DNA of 64,000 nt from Chromatiaceae bacterium (GTDB lineage Bacteria; Pseudomonadota; Gammaproteobacteria; Chromatiales; Chromatiaceae), in contig JACKMX010000004.1 in assembly GCA_024235175.1 (NCBI GenBank), positions 186,001 through 250,000 of the forward strand. Reading direction: 5' to 3'. Of the stretch, positions 45,515 to 54,067 are shown one piece after another (position 1 is the first letter of the stretch; each line of letters begins with the position of its first letter). The position numbers and the translations under genes are program-made. The notes beneath the pieces were generated by a model. The model saw only the letters and a program-made list of their open reading frames with translations. It was not told the DNA's origin and made no database searches.

Positions 45515-45859
45515 ATGAAAATCCTGATGATTCTGAACGATCCGCCCTACGGCACGGAACGCAGTTATAACGGGCTGCGCCTGGCCAAGGCACTGGCACG
45601 GGAAAAGGCGGAGGTATCGCTCTTTTTAATGGCAGACGCGGTAACCTGTGCCCGGCGTGGCCAGAAGGTGCCCCAAGGCTACTACAACCTGGAGTTGATG
45701 CTGAAGTCTGTGTCACGCAACGGTGACCTGCTGTTGTGCGGTACCTGCATGGATGCACGCGGCCTGACCGATGAGGATCTGGTCGAAGGGGCGCAGCGCA
45801 GCACCATGGAAGCCCTGGCCCAGCGTACCCTGGAAGCGGACAGGGTTCTGGTGTTTTAG
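45515..45859 (+). CDS. DsrE-family protein
   Basis: 114 residues beginning MKILMILNDPPYGTERSYNG, the DsrE/DsrF-like fold start. Conserved-looking Cys residues occur in TCARRGQ (~46) and CGTCMDARG (~75), the latter a CxxC. DsrE-like proteins carry persulfide sulfur in sulfur oxidation or tRNA thiolation. GGAG lies 10 bases before the ATG. The ArsR-rhodanese nearby supports a sulfur-related cluster; no dsr operon is present in the window. Confidence 0.9.
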   Translation: MKILMILNDPPYGTERSYNGLRLAKALAREKAEVSLFLMADAVTCARRGQKVPQGYYNLELMLKSVSRNGDLLLCGTCMDARGLTDEDLVEGAQRSTMEALAQRTLEADRVLVF

Positions 45860-45895
45860 ACCGTACAGAGATAGCAGTCGCCAAACCCAGCAGAT

Positions 45896-46195
45896 CTAAC
45901 GCTGCAGCTGCGGCGGCAAAGGCAGCACGTTGGTGTCATACGTGTATTTCTCGACCTGAAATCTGGTCCCTGCAGGAGGCGGTTGGTCACTGATCTGCCA
46001 GGCTCCCGATGCATCCTGCCATTTGTACACGGTTGTAGTCTGCAGATCCCGCCCTACAGGGGTTTTTGCCGCCCATTCGGGCAGAGATTCCGGATGGAGA
46101 TAGAAGTAAGCTCCCACACCGCCTACAGCTGCGAGCAGGACTATGCCCCATAGAAGATACCGCTTGTTGGAGTGGTGTTTGATGTATGTGCTCAT
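45896..46195 (-). CDS. DUF4124-type membrane-anchored protein
   Basis: 99 residues. One N-terminal membrane anchor (~13-33, YLLWGIVLLAAVGGVGAYFY), then a DUF4124-like segment (VYKWQDASGAWQISDQPPPAG), a domain found in small gammaproteobacterial periplasmic proteins of unknown role. It is convergent with the DsrE gene. The stop codons are 36 bp apart. Confidence 0.83.
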   Translation of the reverse strand: MSTYIKHHSNKRYLLWGIVLLAAVGGVGAYFYLHPESLPEWAAKTPVGRDLQTTTVYKWQDASGAWQISDQPPPAGTRFQVEKYTYDTNVLPLPPQLQR

Positions 46196-46347
46196 GGTTT
46201 AATCAGCCTAATCGGCCTGGAACTGTCGCCCTTCGATATGACCGGATGATATAGTAAAAACAGCGAATGACCAGTGTCTGGAGATAGGCAGACAGCTATC
46301 TGCAATCGGTCCTCTCCGGGGCTTTTTTAATTCAGAAGAGAAACCAT

Positions 46348-47595
46348 ATGAGCAAAAAAACCAAGGCCAGCCCGCAGAAATCTCTTGGCCGCAAATGGAG
46401 CGGTACGCTTGACCAGAACCTTGCTGCCAACCAGCGGTTCGTTGCGGACACCGACCCTAATAAGATCAACCTGGGTGTCGGCACGAATGTGGGTTCTGAC
46501 GGTAAACCCTGGAATCAGGCCACCGCTTTTCCCACTTCCCTTCTCAAACTGGTGAACAGCATCGGCAACCTGTGCGGCAGCTACAACCCCGCCAAGGATG
46601 TACAACAGGCTGCGGCCGAGTTCATTCTTGGCCGGCAGTTGAAGCTTCCTTCGAACATATGGAGCCGCTGCGTCACCAGCTTCACGGCCGGCGGCGGATC
46701 AGGTGCGGTCGGCCGGGCGATCGACTTTGTCACGGCGCAACATCCCGATATCCGGCATCTGAATCTGCAGAGGTATGCATGGGTCGGCTACGATTCCATC
46801 GCGTACAACCGCGGATTGGGCACAAAAGCCATACCCATTGAACTGACCAAACTGCCGCGCAAGGGTTTGGCTGTACTGCAGACCGTGCACAACGGGAGTG
46901 GATTGCTTGTACCCGCCAATAACTGGAAACTGGCTGGCAGGATTTTTGCCAAGCGCGACCAGCCGGTGATTTTGGATATCCCCTACACGGGATTTGATCA
47001 TGCTGAATTCTCTTACGACGAAGCACTGAGTCGCTCGGCAGAGCCTCTGTTGACGCTTGTTGAGGCAGGTGCGCCCGTGGTGGTCGGATATGGTCCGACC
47101 AAGGTGTTCAATACGTTCAATTACCGTCCCGGTGGTGCCACCGTGGTGATCTGCCGCACCGAACAGGAGGCCCGGTATGCCCAACAACGGATGACCTCCA
47201 ATGCCCGTGGCGGCACTGGGTTTATTGATATCGCCACCTACGCCCTGATGAAGGCGATGGCGGAAAACCCGGAAGGGCTGATCTCCGATCACTCCCAGAT
47301 CATGCAGCGCCTGCATCAGGCGAAGCTGGACTGGGCGACACACGCCGCCGGCACGCCGTTGGGTGGATTCTTTAACTCCAGCTACGGCGGGCTCTTCCGT
47401 ATCCTCCCTGTACAGCCAGGTACGGTGGAAGCCCTGGCCGAGCAGCATATTCATGTCGTTTATCTGGACAAGAGGCTGATTCGGATCAACATCATGGGCC
47501 TGCCGCACAGCGACCGGACAGAGGAGATTGTGCAGGCTGTGTCAAGCCGCTGTACTGAGGGGCTGCCGAAGGCACTTCGACCGTTCGGGGCCTGA
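46348..47595 (+). CDS. Fold-type I aminotransferase-like protein
   Basis: 415 residues. The N-terminal KINLGVGTNVGSDGKPW and the sequence FTAGGGSGAVGRAIDF, then PVILDIPYTGFDH and the likely PLP-lysine in YGPTKVFNTF match class I aminotransferases (aspartate aminotransferase-like, where LG-x-Y and the TAGGSGAL-type motif occur). Substrate not clear. It stands alone; the region upstream (46196-46347) has a GCAGA/TCTGC hairpin near 46290. It runs convergently toward the injection-system operon. Confidence 0.82.
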   Translation: MSKKTKASPQKSLGRKWSGTLDQNLAANQRFVADTDPNKINLGVGTNVGSDGKPWNQATAFPTSLLKLVNSIGNLCGSYNPAKDVQQAAAEFILGRQLKLPSNIWSRCVTSFTAGGGSGAVGRAIDFVTAQHPDIRHLNLQRYAWVGYDSIAYNRGLGTKAIPIELTKLPRKGLAVLQTVHNGSGLLVPANNWKLAGRIFAKRDQPVILDIPYTGFDHAEFSYDEALSRSAEPLLTLVEAGAPVVVGYGPTKVFNTFNYRPGGATVVICRTEQEARYAQQRMTSNARGGTGFIDIATYALMKAMAENPEGLISDHSQIMQRLHQAKLDWATHAAGTPLGGFFNSSYGGLFRILPVQPGTVEALAEQHIHVVYLDKRLIRINIMGLPHSDRTEEIVQAVSSRCTEGLPKALRPFGA

Positions 47596-47611
47596 CAATA
47601 CAATTGAGAGA

Positions 47612-47756
47612 TCGGAGCCAAATCGGGACAGCGGGGTGAAAGAGAAACTGTATCACTGCTCGATCTGACTCCGACCCTGAATAAATGAAGCGGTTACCGG
47701 CTGAAAGCCGGATTGAGCGACAGCCCCATCCAGCCTGCCGGCAGCTACACTGCCGG
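47612..47756. repeat. Structured intergenic segment with three inverted repeats
   Basis: TCGGAGCCAAATCG (47612-47625) faces CGATCTGACTCCGA (47661-47674), 12 of 14 bases complementary; CCGGCT-GAA-AGCCGG lies at 47697-47711; and CCGGCAG-CTACA-CTGCCGG at 47738-47756. They lie between the convergent aminotransferase gene and the end of the injection-system operon. REP-like remnants or bidirectional terminators are both possible; no T tract is seen. Confidence 0.5.
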
Positions 47757-47785
47757 TCAGGCCTCCCACCTTCAAGGCGCCCAGA

Positions 47786-50700
47786 TCACCTCACCAGCCG
47801 GTTATTTGCGCTCCTGATCAGGCTCGTTGCCGTGGTCTTCTTGATACCCAGTTCCACAAGCAGATTGACATCGGATTCCGCCAGCTGCTTGACCGTGGTG
47901 ATGTTGTTGGTCTCCAGTATCCTGACACTCTCCGCAGTGATGCCCTCGACACTCGAGACAGGCTGTGCCGCATTGACGATAGGCGTAACATCAGTGCGCA
48001 GTTTGTTGAGTTCCACGATATCTCTTTCAAGCGCCGTAAAACGCTGCTCCGAGACGCTGCGCTCCTGTTTAAGCTGCGCGATCTCCGACTTCAGTGCAAC
48101 GACCTCCGCTTCGGCCTGTTGCTTATCCGCCTCGACCGCTTCAACCCGCTTCACCAGCACATTGTTGTAGTCGGCCTCAAGAGCCTGGAAGCGTATCTCT
48201 GCCGCCTCCTTCTCCTTTCTCAGCGTGCCGACATCCTGCTGCAGCCTGCTCACTTCAGCTTTGCTTCTGGCGCGTTCCAGCTCCATGCTGTCCACCCTCT
48301 CCAATATCGCCTCATTGGTTGCGGGCTTGGGTTGTGTCCTCTGGATCACCCCGGGTTTGTAGTGATACTCAGTCCCCACCAGATCCTGGTAACTGCTGTT
48401 GTCTTTGTAACCGGCACTGACCAGAGCATTCAGGCTCTTCTTCGTCACATCCCTGCCGGCCAGGGAGACCGCCTGCAGCATGTTTGTATGGTCGGTATTC
48501 AGCACCGCACTGACGGTGCCCAGTTGCTGCGGACTGATGGAAAAGGTCTGATTCTCCTTTCGTTGGAAGTAGTTCGGCAGCACCAGGCAACAGAGACGCT
48601 CAATCGCCCAGGCGACCAGGGGTCCGATCGGAATAAGGGAGAGCCAGTAAGAGAACGAGGTGAAGGTCTTTACATACCTCCGCTTGGTGAAATTGCAGAT
48701 GTTGTAGACCTCCCCGTCGCGCAGGCTGAGGCAGCCAAGATAGACTTTATCCTCTTCCGGATCGCACTCGGGACATTGAATCAGCAGGTGGTTGCAGAAG
48801 CAGTCCTTGAGGTACTGCAGCAGCCCGGACAGGAGCTGGTAGAAAGCGGCAATCACATCTGTGCGATATTGCTGCAGCTGCGGTCTTTGCTGATGGTAGG
48901 GCTGCAGCTCATAGTTCAGCACAGTGATCGACTGACCCAGATGATTCAGGATATGAACCTGCCCCTGGGAGTCGTTCAGCGCAATGTCCACCGGTCCCGC
49001 CTGCACGGGTATGCTGCTCAACAACTCCTTCGGATACTGACGGGGATCGCCCGGAATATACTGCATGTCATGCATCGCATAGCGTACGGCCACGACACCG
49101 TCCAGCTTGCCTTCACGCACGTATTTCAATGCGATATGACTGGCCGCATCAAACTCATGATAGAACTGGCCATGCCATACCTGGGTTTTGACAACATCCT
49201 TCTCCAGGCCTTTCATATCGAAGCGGCAGAGCGCCTTCTTGTCACCGATATCTGCGACCAGAAAAACCACCAGCTCAGCGTTCAGATCAGCGGCTGTGAA
49301 GCCGTTGGCCGGATTATTACCAGCCAGGTCGTCCCTCTCTGATGCAGCCGAACGTGCCAGTGCCAGCCCGTCACTCCCCTGTATGGGCTGTTTGTTGACC
49401 ATCGGTGTCAGCATCAGCAGAGGTTGCGGGTTGACATCCTCCTGCAAAACCGCGTTGAAGAAGACCAGCCGGTCATAACGACCCGTCTCACAGCCTGATT
49501 TCTCCGCCGCGGTGCAGACGACCCTGGTACCCTTCACATCAAAATCGATATGCCCGGAAGCGGGAAAAGCCCAGTCCGGGTCAGGCTCTATCTTCTCTTG
49601 TGCAAACAGCTTTTCGGGATCGATCAGATAGGCGCCGCTGCATAATCCGACGGCGTAGAGCAGCTTGGTTGACCAGGGAGACTGCTTGAGCTGCACCACC
49701 TTCACCCCACACATGAAGCTGGTCTGCCAGTCAACCTTGATCTCACATCCCTCCTGGTTGACCTCGCCCAGTTTGCCGCGGGCAAACAGGGTATCCTCCT
49801 CGTGCACAATGCCGGAAAGATGGATGATATTCTCCCTGTTGACGGTCAGATCGCTGATACTGCCCTTCTCCAGCTGCGGTACATCGAAGTAACCGACCAG
49901 ATCACCAAGGCAGCCCTTCTCCAGCTGCGAGAAGAGAAACACCCTGCTGCTGCTGCGCCGCCAGCCGAACGCCAGCTTGCCATCGGGATGCAGCCGGATA
50001 TGGTCCAGCGGTTCAGGCGTAAACCAGGTCGCACGGCAGAGTTCTGCTTCGGCAAAGGGGTAGTCGGGAAATGCCACATGCCGGAACTGGGCGCAGAAAG
50101 TCTTGCTGCGCAGGTGGCTTTTCAGCCGCTCGTAAAGATCCTGCAGCAGCGCATGTTCGCAGTGCGAGATATTCAATACCGTGGAGGATTCACCCTGAGT
50201 GTACTGAAACAGAATATTGGTCAGAGTCAGGGTCCTGCGCTGCACCGGCCGAATCAGCTCCTGCCCGCATTTGGTCAGCGCGCAACGGGCCTTGACGTCG
50301 GCATCCCGCAAATCGCCGGTGATGGTCTTGATCAGGCCGACGATGCAGTCATCGTAAAAATCGTAGAGCAGCGTATCGCGCAAACGCTCGATCCAGCTCT
50401 CATTGTCCGGCTCGTAAAGCTCAATGCGGACAACCAGCTCCCCATCATCACCATGATCCAGATAGAGACAGAGCCCCTGATCCTCTTCAAGCGTGGCGGG
50501 GTCTATCTGCGCCTCTTGCATAAGCTTGACGATATTCTGATTTCTGAGAGTGCTGTCCTCAGCTTCGACAACCATGTCATTGCCCATGCAGTCCAGTGCA
50601 TATCCGGTATTCAACACCACCCCTGCGGGGTCCGCGGGATCACACTCCAGGGTCAGGCCGCAGACCACTCCCCAGCCATGCAGATGGCGGTTGTGCCAGC

Positions 50701-52150
50701 GCAGATCGCGTTCCTGACAGAGATGATCCAGCGCATCCTGCACGGTGCTGACCTGCGGCATGTCGCAGCTGCTGTTGTCATAACAGATATCGTCGGCGCG
50801 CAGATCGGTGAGACTGGGGAACTGGGGAAGCTGGCAAGCGTTGTAAGCGTCACATTCACTGGCCCCGGGGAGGCTCAAAACACCGGCCGCATCCACATCG
50901 ACCAGCAGCATGTAATGGTGCGGCTCCCCTTTCGGCGGCACACCTGCCCCGGCTGCCGCATCCTCCAGCAGCACCTCTCCCTGCTGGTGAATCGATTCAC
51001 GCACCGGAGCCGTCCAATAGTCGCCGGCCAGCATCTGGAAATCGGCCAGCTCAATGCTCAGACTGATCACACGCAGCTCGATGCCGATGCTGTCGCCGCC
51101 CTGAGTGACATGTCCGGGCTTGTCCGCTCCGACGCCGCTGGTCAGGTCTATGGTGCCTTCGAAACCTTCGCTGAGCTGCCAGTCGGATCCGTTCTTCTCG
51201 ATCCGGCACCAGCCGTCCCAGCGGCGCACAAACTCCTTTGCCAGCGGCGATGAGTCTGAGAAGAGATTGACCAGGGGAGCGCGCTGACCGTCGATAATCC
51301 GTTGACCGGCCGAATCGCGTCCGGGATGCGCACCCAGCCGTTTTTCGGTGGTCTCGTCGAAAAACTCGTAAACGAACTGACTGCTGGCAAAATCAGGCGG
51401 CACATCCGCCGTGGCATAGGCTTCGGCGCCATTCTCGGACGACCACTTCAGCACCACCGCTGACGGCTGATCACCGGCGTCGTAACCGACATCATGCACC
51501 TCGACCCGAAACAGATAGTTGCCCACCGGGTCGTTGAGTTCAAGCTCGTCGGCACAGGGGTCACAGGGGTCCGCGCCGGTGGCCAGGCTGCGCAGCACCA
51601 GGCGCAGTCGGGCATCTCCAAGGACTGGATTGACGTCCGCACAAAGTGGATCGAATCCCGCACCGCACCACTTGACCTGAGCCATGGTCTGGGTGCGGGT
51701 CGTGGTATCCGCGCCGTACAGACCCGGATCGCGCAGCATCTCATCCTCCAGCCAGATGACACTGCGTTCCCACACATCCAGATAGAACCGGTAAGCGGTC
51801 GCCGGCAGATCCGGCGCCTCCGGATATTTAAGCTGATGTGCATAATCGAACTGATCCGCGTCTGCAGCCTCGGCATCCGCTCTGACTTCGCCCAACACAC
51901 CATCTACATAAGCCCGCCCCCAGTGCAGTGTGGGAATGCGCTGATCGCCGGCCTCGGTCACCTGCAGCAAAGCACCATGCCGGGGTGTGCCGCTGCCGAT
52001 CACATCCTTCAGCGCCTCATTCAGTCTATCCCGGGCAAGCAGTGCCTGTTCAGTCAAATCCGAATCGGTCAGCATTCTCCCCTGCTGATGGCAGACGGAG
52101 GAGTAGTCTTTGACCGGTTGTCTGCTGTTACGCGATTTCTGAATTTTCAT
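47786..52150 (-). CDS. 1454-aa DUF6519-type protein of the contractile injection locus
   Basis: The N-terminus (VCHQQGRMLTDSDLTEQALL) is the DUF6519-type start seen in genes of extracellular contractile systems. Near residue 480 a second block, WHNRHLHGWGVVCGLTLECD with YALDCMGNDM, also recurs beside such loci. The central part has beta-rich segments with many Cys (CDPCADE, CNHLLIQCPECD). Residues ~1180-1210 contain a hydrophobic stretch; ~1290-1400 is a coiled coil; the last ~50 residues look like a helix-hairpin-helix (ITTVKQLAESDVNLLVELG). It could be a surface fibre, anchor or cargo; no toxin motif was recognised. Its ATG is 21 bp after the tail protein I gene. Confidence 0.82.
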   Translation of the reverse strand: MKIQKSRNSRQPVKDYSSVCHQQGRMLTDSDLTEQALLARDRLNEALKDVIGSGTPRHGALLQVTEAGDQRIPTLHWGRAYVDGVLGEVRADAEAADADQFDYAHQLKYPEAPDLPATAYRFYLDVWERSVIWLEDEMLRDPGLYGADTTTRTQTMAQVKWCGAGFDPLCADVNPVLGDARLRLVLRSLATGADPCDPCADELELNDPVGNYLFRVEVHDVGYDAGDQPSAVVLKWSSENGAEAYATADVPPDFASSQFVYEFFDETTEKRLGAHPGRDSAGQRIIDGQRAPLVNLFSDSSPLAKEFVRRWDGWCRIEKNGSDWQLSEGFEGTIDLTSGVGADKPGHVTQGGDSIGIELRVISLSIELADFQMLAGDYWTAPVRESIHQQGEVLLEDAAAGAGVPPKGEPHHYMLLVDVDAAGVLSLPGASECDAYNACQLPQFPSLTDLRADDICYDNSSCDMPQVSTVQDALDHLCQERDLRWHNRHLHGWGVVCGLTLECDPADPAGVVLNTGYALDCMGNDMVVEAEDSTLRNQNIVKLMQEAQIDPATLEEDQGLCLYLDHGDDGELVVRIELYEPDNESWIERLRDTLLYDFYDDCIVGLIKTITGDLRDADVKARCALTKCGQELIRPVQRRTLTLTNILFQYTQGESSTVLNISHCEHALLQDLYERLKSHLRSKTFCAQFRHVAFPDYPFAEAELCRATWFTPEPLDHIRLHPDGKLAFGWRRSSSRVFLFSQLEKGCLGDLVGYFDVPQLEKGSISDLTVNRENIIHLSGIVHEEDTLFARGKLGEVNQEGCEIKVDWQTSFMCGVKVVQLKQSPWSTKLLYAVGLCSGAYLIDPEKLFAQEKIEPDPDWAFPASGHIDFDVKGTRVVCTAAEKSGCETGRYDRLVFFNAVLQEDVNPQPLLMLTPMVNKQPIQGSDGLALARSAASERDDLAGNNPANGFTAADLNAELVVFLVADIGDKKALCRFDMKGLEKDVVKTQVWHGQFYHEFDAASHIALKYVREGKLDGVVAVRYAMHDMQYIPGDPRQYPKELLSSIPVQAGPVDIALNDSQGQVHILNHLGQSITVLNYELQPYHQQRPQLQQYRTDVIAAFYQLLSGLLQYLKDCFCNHLLIQCPECDPEEDKVYLGCLSLRDGEVYNICNFTKRRYVKTFTSFSYWLSLIPIGPLVAWAIERLCCLVLPNYFQRKENQTFSISPQQLGTVSAVLNTDHTNMLQAVSLAGRDVTKKSLNALVSAGYKDNSSYQDLVGTEYHYKPGVIQRTQPKPATNEAILERVDSMELERARSKAEVSRLQQDVGTLRKEKEAAEIRFQALEADYNNVLVKRVEAVEADKQQAEAEVVALKSEIAQLKQERSVSEQRFTALERDIVELNKLRTDVTPIVNAAQPVSSVEGITAESVRILETNNITTVKQLAESDVNLLVELGIKKTTATSLIRSANNRLVR

Positions 52151-52171
52151 GCTTCTCTTGTCCTTTGGATT

Positions 52172-53812
52172 CTATTCGGTTTCTGCAATGGTCAGCTCAC
52201 CGGGCAATTGATGCAGCGAGTGATCTGGGATCACCACTGGTCTGATGCCGGTGGGCAGAAAATCTTTCAGTTTTATGATCACCGCCTCACGACTTGCCAC
52301 CAGATAGAGATGGTGGTAGGCGCCCATCTCCCCTCCATCCTCGGCGCCATGGCCGATTTCGGCCGGGCTGGCAGGATGCAGCACGCCGCAGCCCTGCTGG
52401 CCGTAAGTCACCGAGAAAAAGACAGCCCCCAGCTTCCGGTGGTTATAAAATCTCAAGGCCCCGCAGGACTGTTCCGGCAGCAGGGTCGAATAACGCACAC
52501 AGCCCTCACCCGGCAGGCTGGCCGGATCGTGATCTTTGCGGATCAGGCCGTTGAAGATGCAGTCGCTGGCCTGCAGGCTCTCGGCGATGGTTGTGGTCAA
52601 TACGGTGCAATACTGCAACCTGACCAGCCCCTTGGCGGCCTGCACCCGCTTGAACAGCGAGTCATCGGCCGTCAGCACCGGACCTTCCAGGTCAGTGCTG
52701 TGCACCTCGGCGGCAAGCACCGCGCAACGCTCGAACTCCAGGCGCCCCGAATCCGCCTCCACCGTGTGGCTGAACACTATACCCTCGAAGCGCCAGACCG
52801 GTGGATCAACCGGGCCTGTGCCGCTTGGCACCTGCTCCAGCTTGACCCGCTGACGGATCACCACCGGCACAAAAGGCCCCTGGTCAAGAGAGCGGTTGCG
52901 GAACAGGGTGCGCTCTCCCTGTTCCTCCACCGAGACCACCGCGAGAAATGCAGGATCATGTCTCAGGCTTTCGGACCAGAGAAAACGGTGCTGGGTCGAG
53001 CCAAAGAAGCCGGGATGGGTCGGCGTGAAGAGCAGCACCCGGCGCGGATGGAAATGACCCTGGCGCCAGTTGGAATTGCGGAAATCGACCGTCCTCACCG
53101 AGGGGTCATCAAAATAACCGGGGATCCAGTCCGGCTGCAGTGCGTTTAACGGCAACACGCTGTGTCCCTCTCTGCAGTTCTGCGCACCATGCAGGCTGCT
53201 CTGCCTCCAGCGAAAGGCCTTGCCATCGACGTGGCTGATCTGCGCCGCCAGATTGTGTTCCTCCGCCTTTACCGCCGAGCCCTGGCAGCGCAGATCCACG
53301 GTGCCCGCGGGCAACCCGGGATGTCTGGCCCTGAGGGACGCATGCTGCGGTGCCGGCGCCTCCCCGGAGTATCCATAGTTGCTCACCGCCAACAGGGGCA
53401 TGCCGATGCGGGCAGTGGTGGCGACCCGTTTCCATCCCTCGTGCACCACCATCTCCATTCCGCCGACCGCTTCCGCTACCTCGTCCACCACCCGCAGCGT
53501 ACCCTTGGCCTTGCGCCAGGAGATGGCGTTTGCGATCTCCTCCCGCCTGCCCGACTCCAGAGGCGAAGTGAGACGTACATCCAGCAGCGCGGCAATGTAA
53601 GGCAGCAGCCAGCTCTGCGAATCCAGCTCAAAGACCGTGTCGGAATCGGGAAAGATATCCGCATAGCGCTGCAGCAGGGTACGGTGCAACTGATCCAACA
53701 GCAGGCCGCAGCCGTTGAGATACTTTTGCAGATCCCTGCTTGCGTCACGCTCCCGGTAGATCGACGGGAGGATCTGGTAGAGCAGTTCTGCATGATCGAA
53801 ATGTTTGATCAT
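52172..53812 (-). CDS. Phage tail protein I-like (P2 gpI/Afp type) baseplate protein
   Basis: 546 residues. The N-terminal ~130 residues (YQILPSIYRERD, YIAALLDVRL, RREEIANAISWRKAKGT) match the tail protein I domain of contractile tails, which links wedge and fibre. The C-terminal two thirds are beta-rich with many short Cys- and Asp-containing turns (SDCIFNGLIRKD) and may be a beta-helix or a receptor-facing part. The ATG at 53812 is preceded by AGGATA that lies inside the end of the inverted-repeat element at 53814-54054, so the element now supplies its ribosome-binding site. Confidence 0.85.
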   Translation of the reverse strand: MIKHFDHAELLYQILPSIYRERDASRDLQKYLNGCGLLLDQLHRTLLQRYADIFPDSDTVFELDSQSWLLPYIAALLDVRLTSPLESGRREEIANAISWRKAKGTLRVVDEVAEAVGGMEMVVHEGWKRVATTARIGMPLLAVSNYGYSGEAPAPQHASLRARHPGLPAGTVDLRCQGSAVKAEEHNLAAQISHVDGKAFRWRQSSLHGAQNCREGHSVLPLNALQPDWIPGYFDDPSVRTVDFRNSNWRQGHFHPRRVLLFTPTHPGFFGSTQHRFLWSESLRHDPAFLAVVSVEEQGERTLFRNRSLDQGPFVPVVIRQRVKLEQVPSGTGPVDPPVWRFEGIVFSHTVEADSGRLEFERCAVLAAEVHSTDLEGPVLTADDSLFKRVQAAKGLVRLQYCTVLTTTIAESLQASDCIFNGLIRKDHDPASLPGEGCVRYSTLLPEQSCGALRFYNHRKLGAVFFSVTYGQQGCGVLHPASPAEIGHGAEDGGEMGAYHHLYLVASREAVIIKLKDFLPTGIRPVVIPDHSLHQLPGELTIAETE

Positions 53813-53813
53813 T

Positions 53814-54054
53814 ATCCTAGAATCCTCAGTTGGACGTGGTGCAGGGTGCGTTTTCCGGGGTGTAGGGCAAGGCGTAACGACGAGGAATAGTTATTCTATT
53901 CCGAGGAGTTACAACACAGCCATGCGCCGCGGAAAGCGTGCACTGCACCACGTAGCGTGATGCACCATACGAGTGAGGATCTGAGTTGATTACTACCCTT
54001 TTCATATCATTCCCTTACTAACAAATTGGAGCGGTCAACTAAGGATTCTAGGAT
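53814..54054. repeat. Large nested inverted-repeat element inside the injection-system operon
   Basis: The outer arms, ATCCTAGAATCCTCAGTT (53814-53831) and AACTAAGGATTCTAGGAT (54037-54054), match with one mismatch. Inside, 53834-53857 pairs with 53929-53953 (ACGTGGTGCA...TTTCCG), and 53874-53890 pairs with 53896-53912 (13 of 17). It has no coding frame. It fills the gap between the large wedge gene and the tail protein I gene and breaks an otherwise overlapping operon. A MITE-like insertion is likely, though no target duplication was identified. Confidence 0.8.
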
Positions 54055-54067
54055 CATTGATCAGTCC

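Noticed and set aside
48119..53149. Several long plus-strand frames (48119-49342, 49802-51253, 51494-53149)
   Set aside because: They are antisense to the DUF6519-type and tail protein genes in GC-rich DNA; those genes have clear family motifs.
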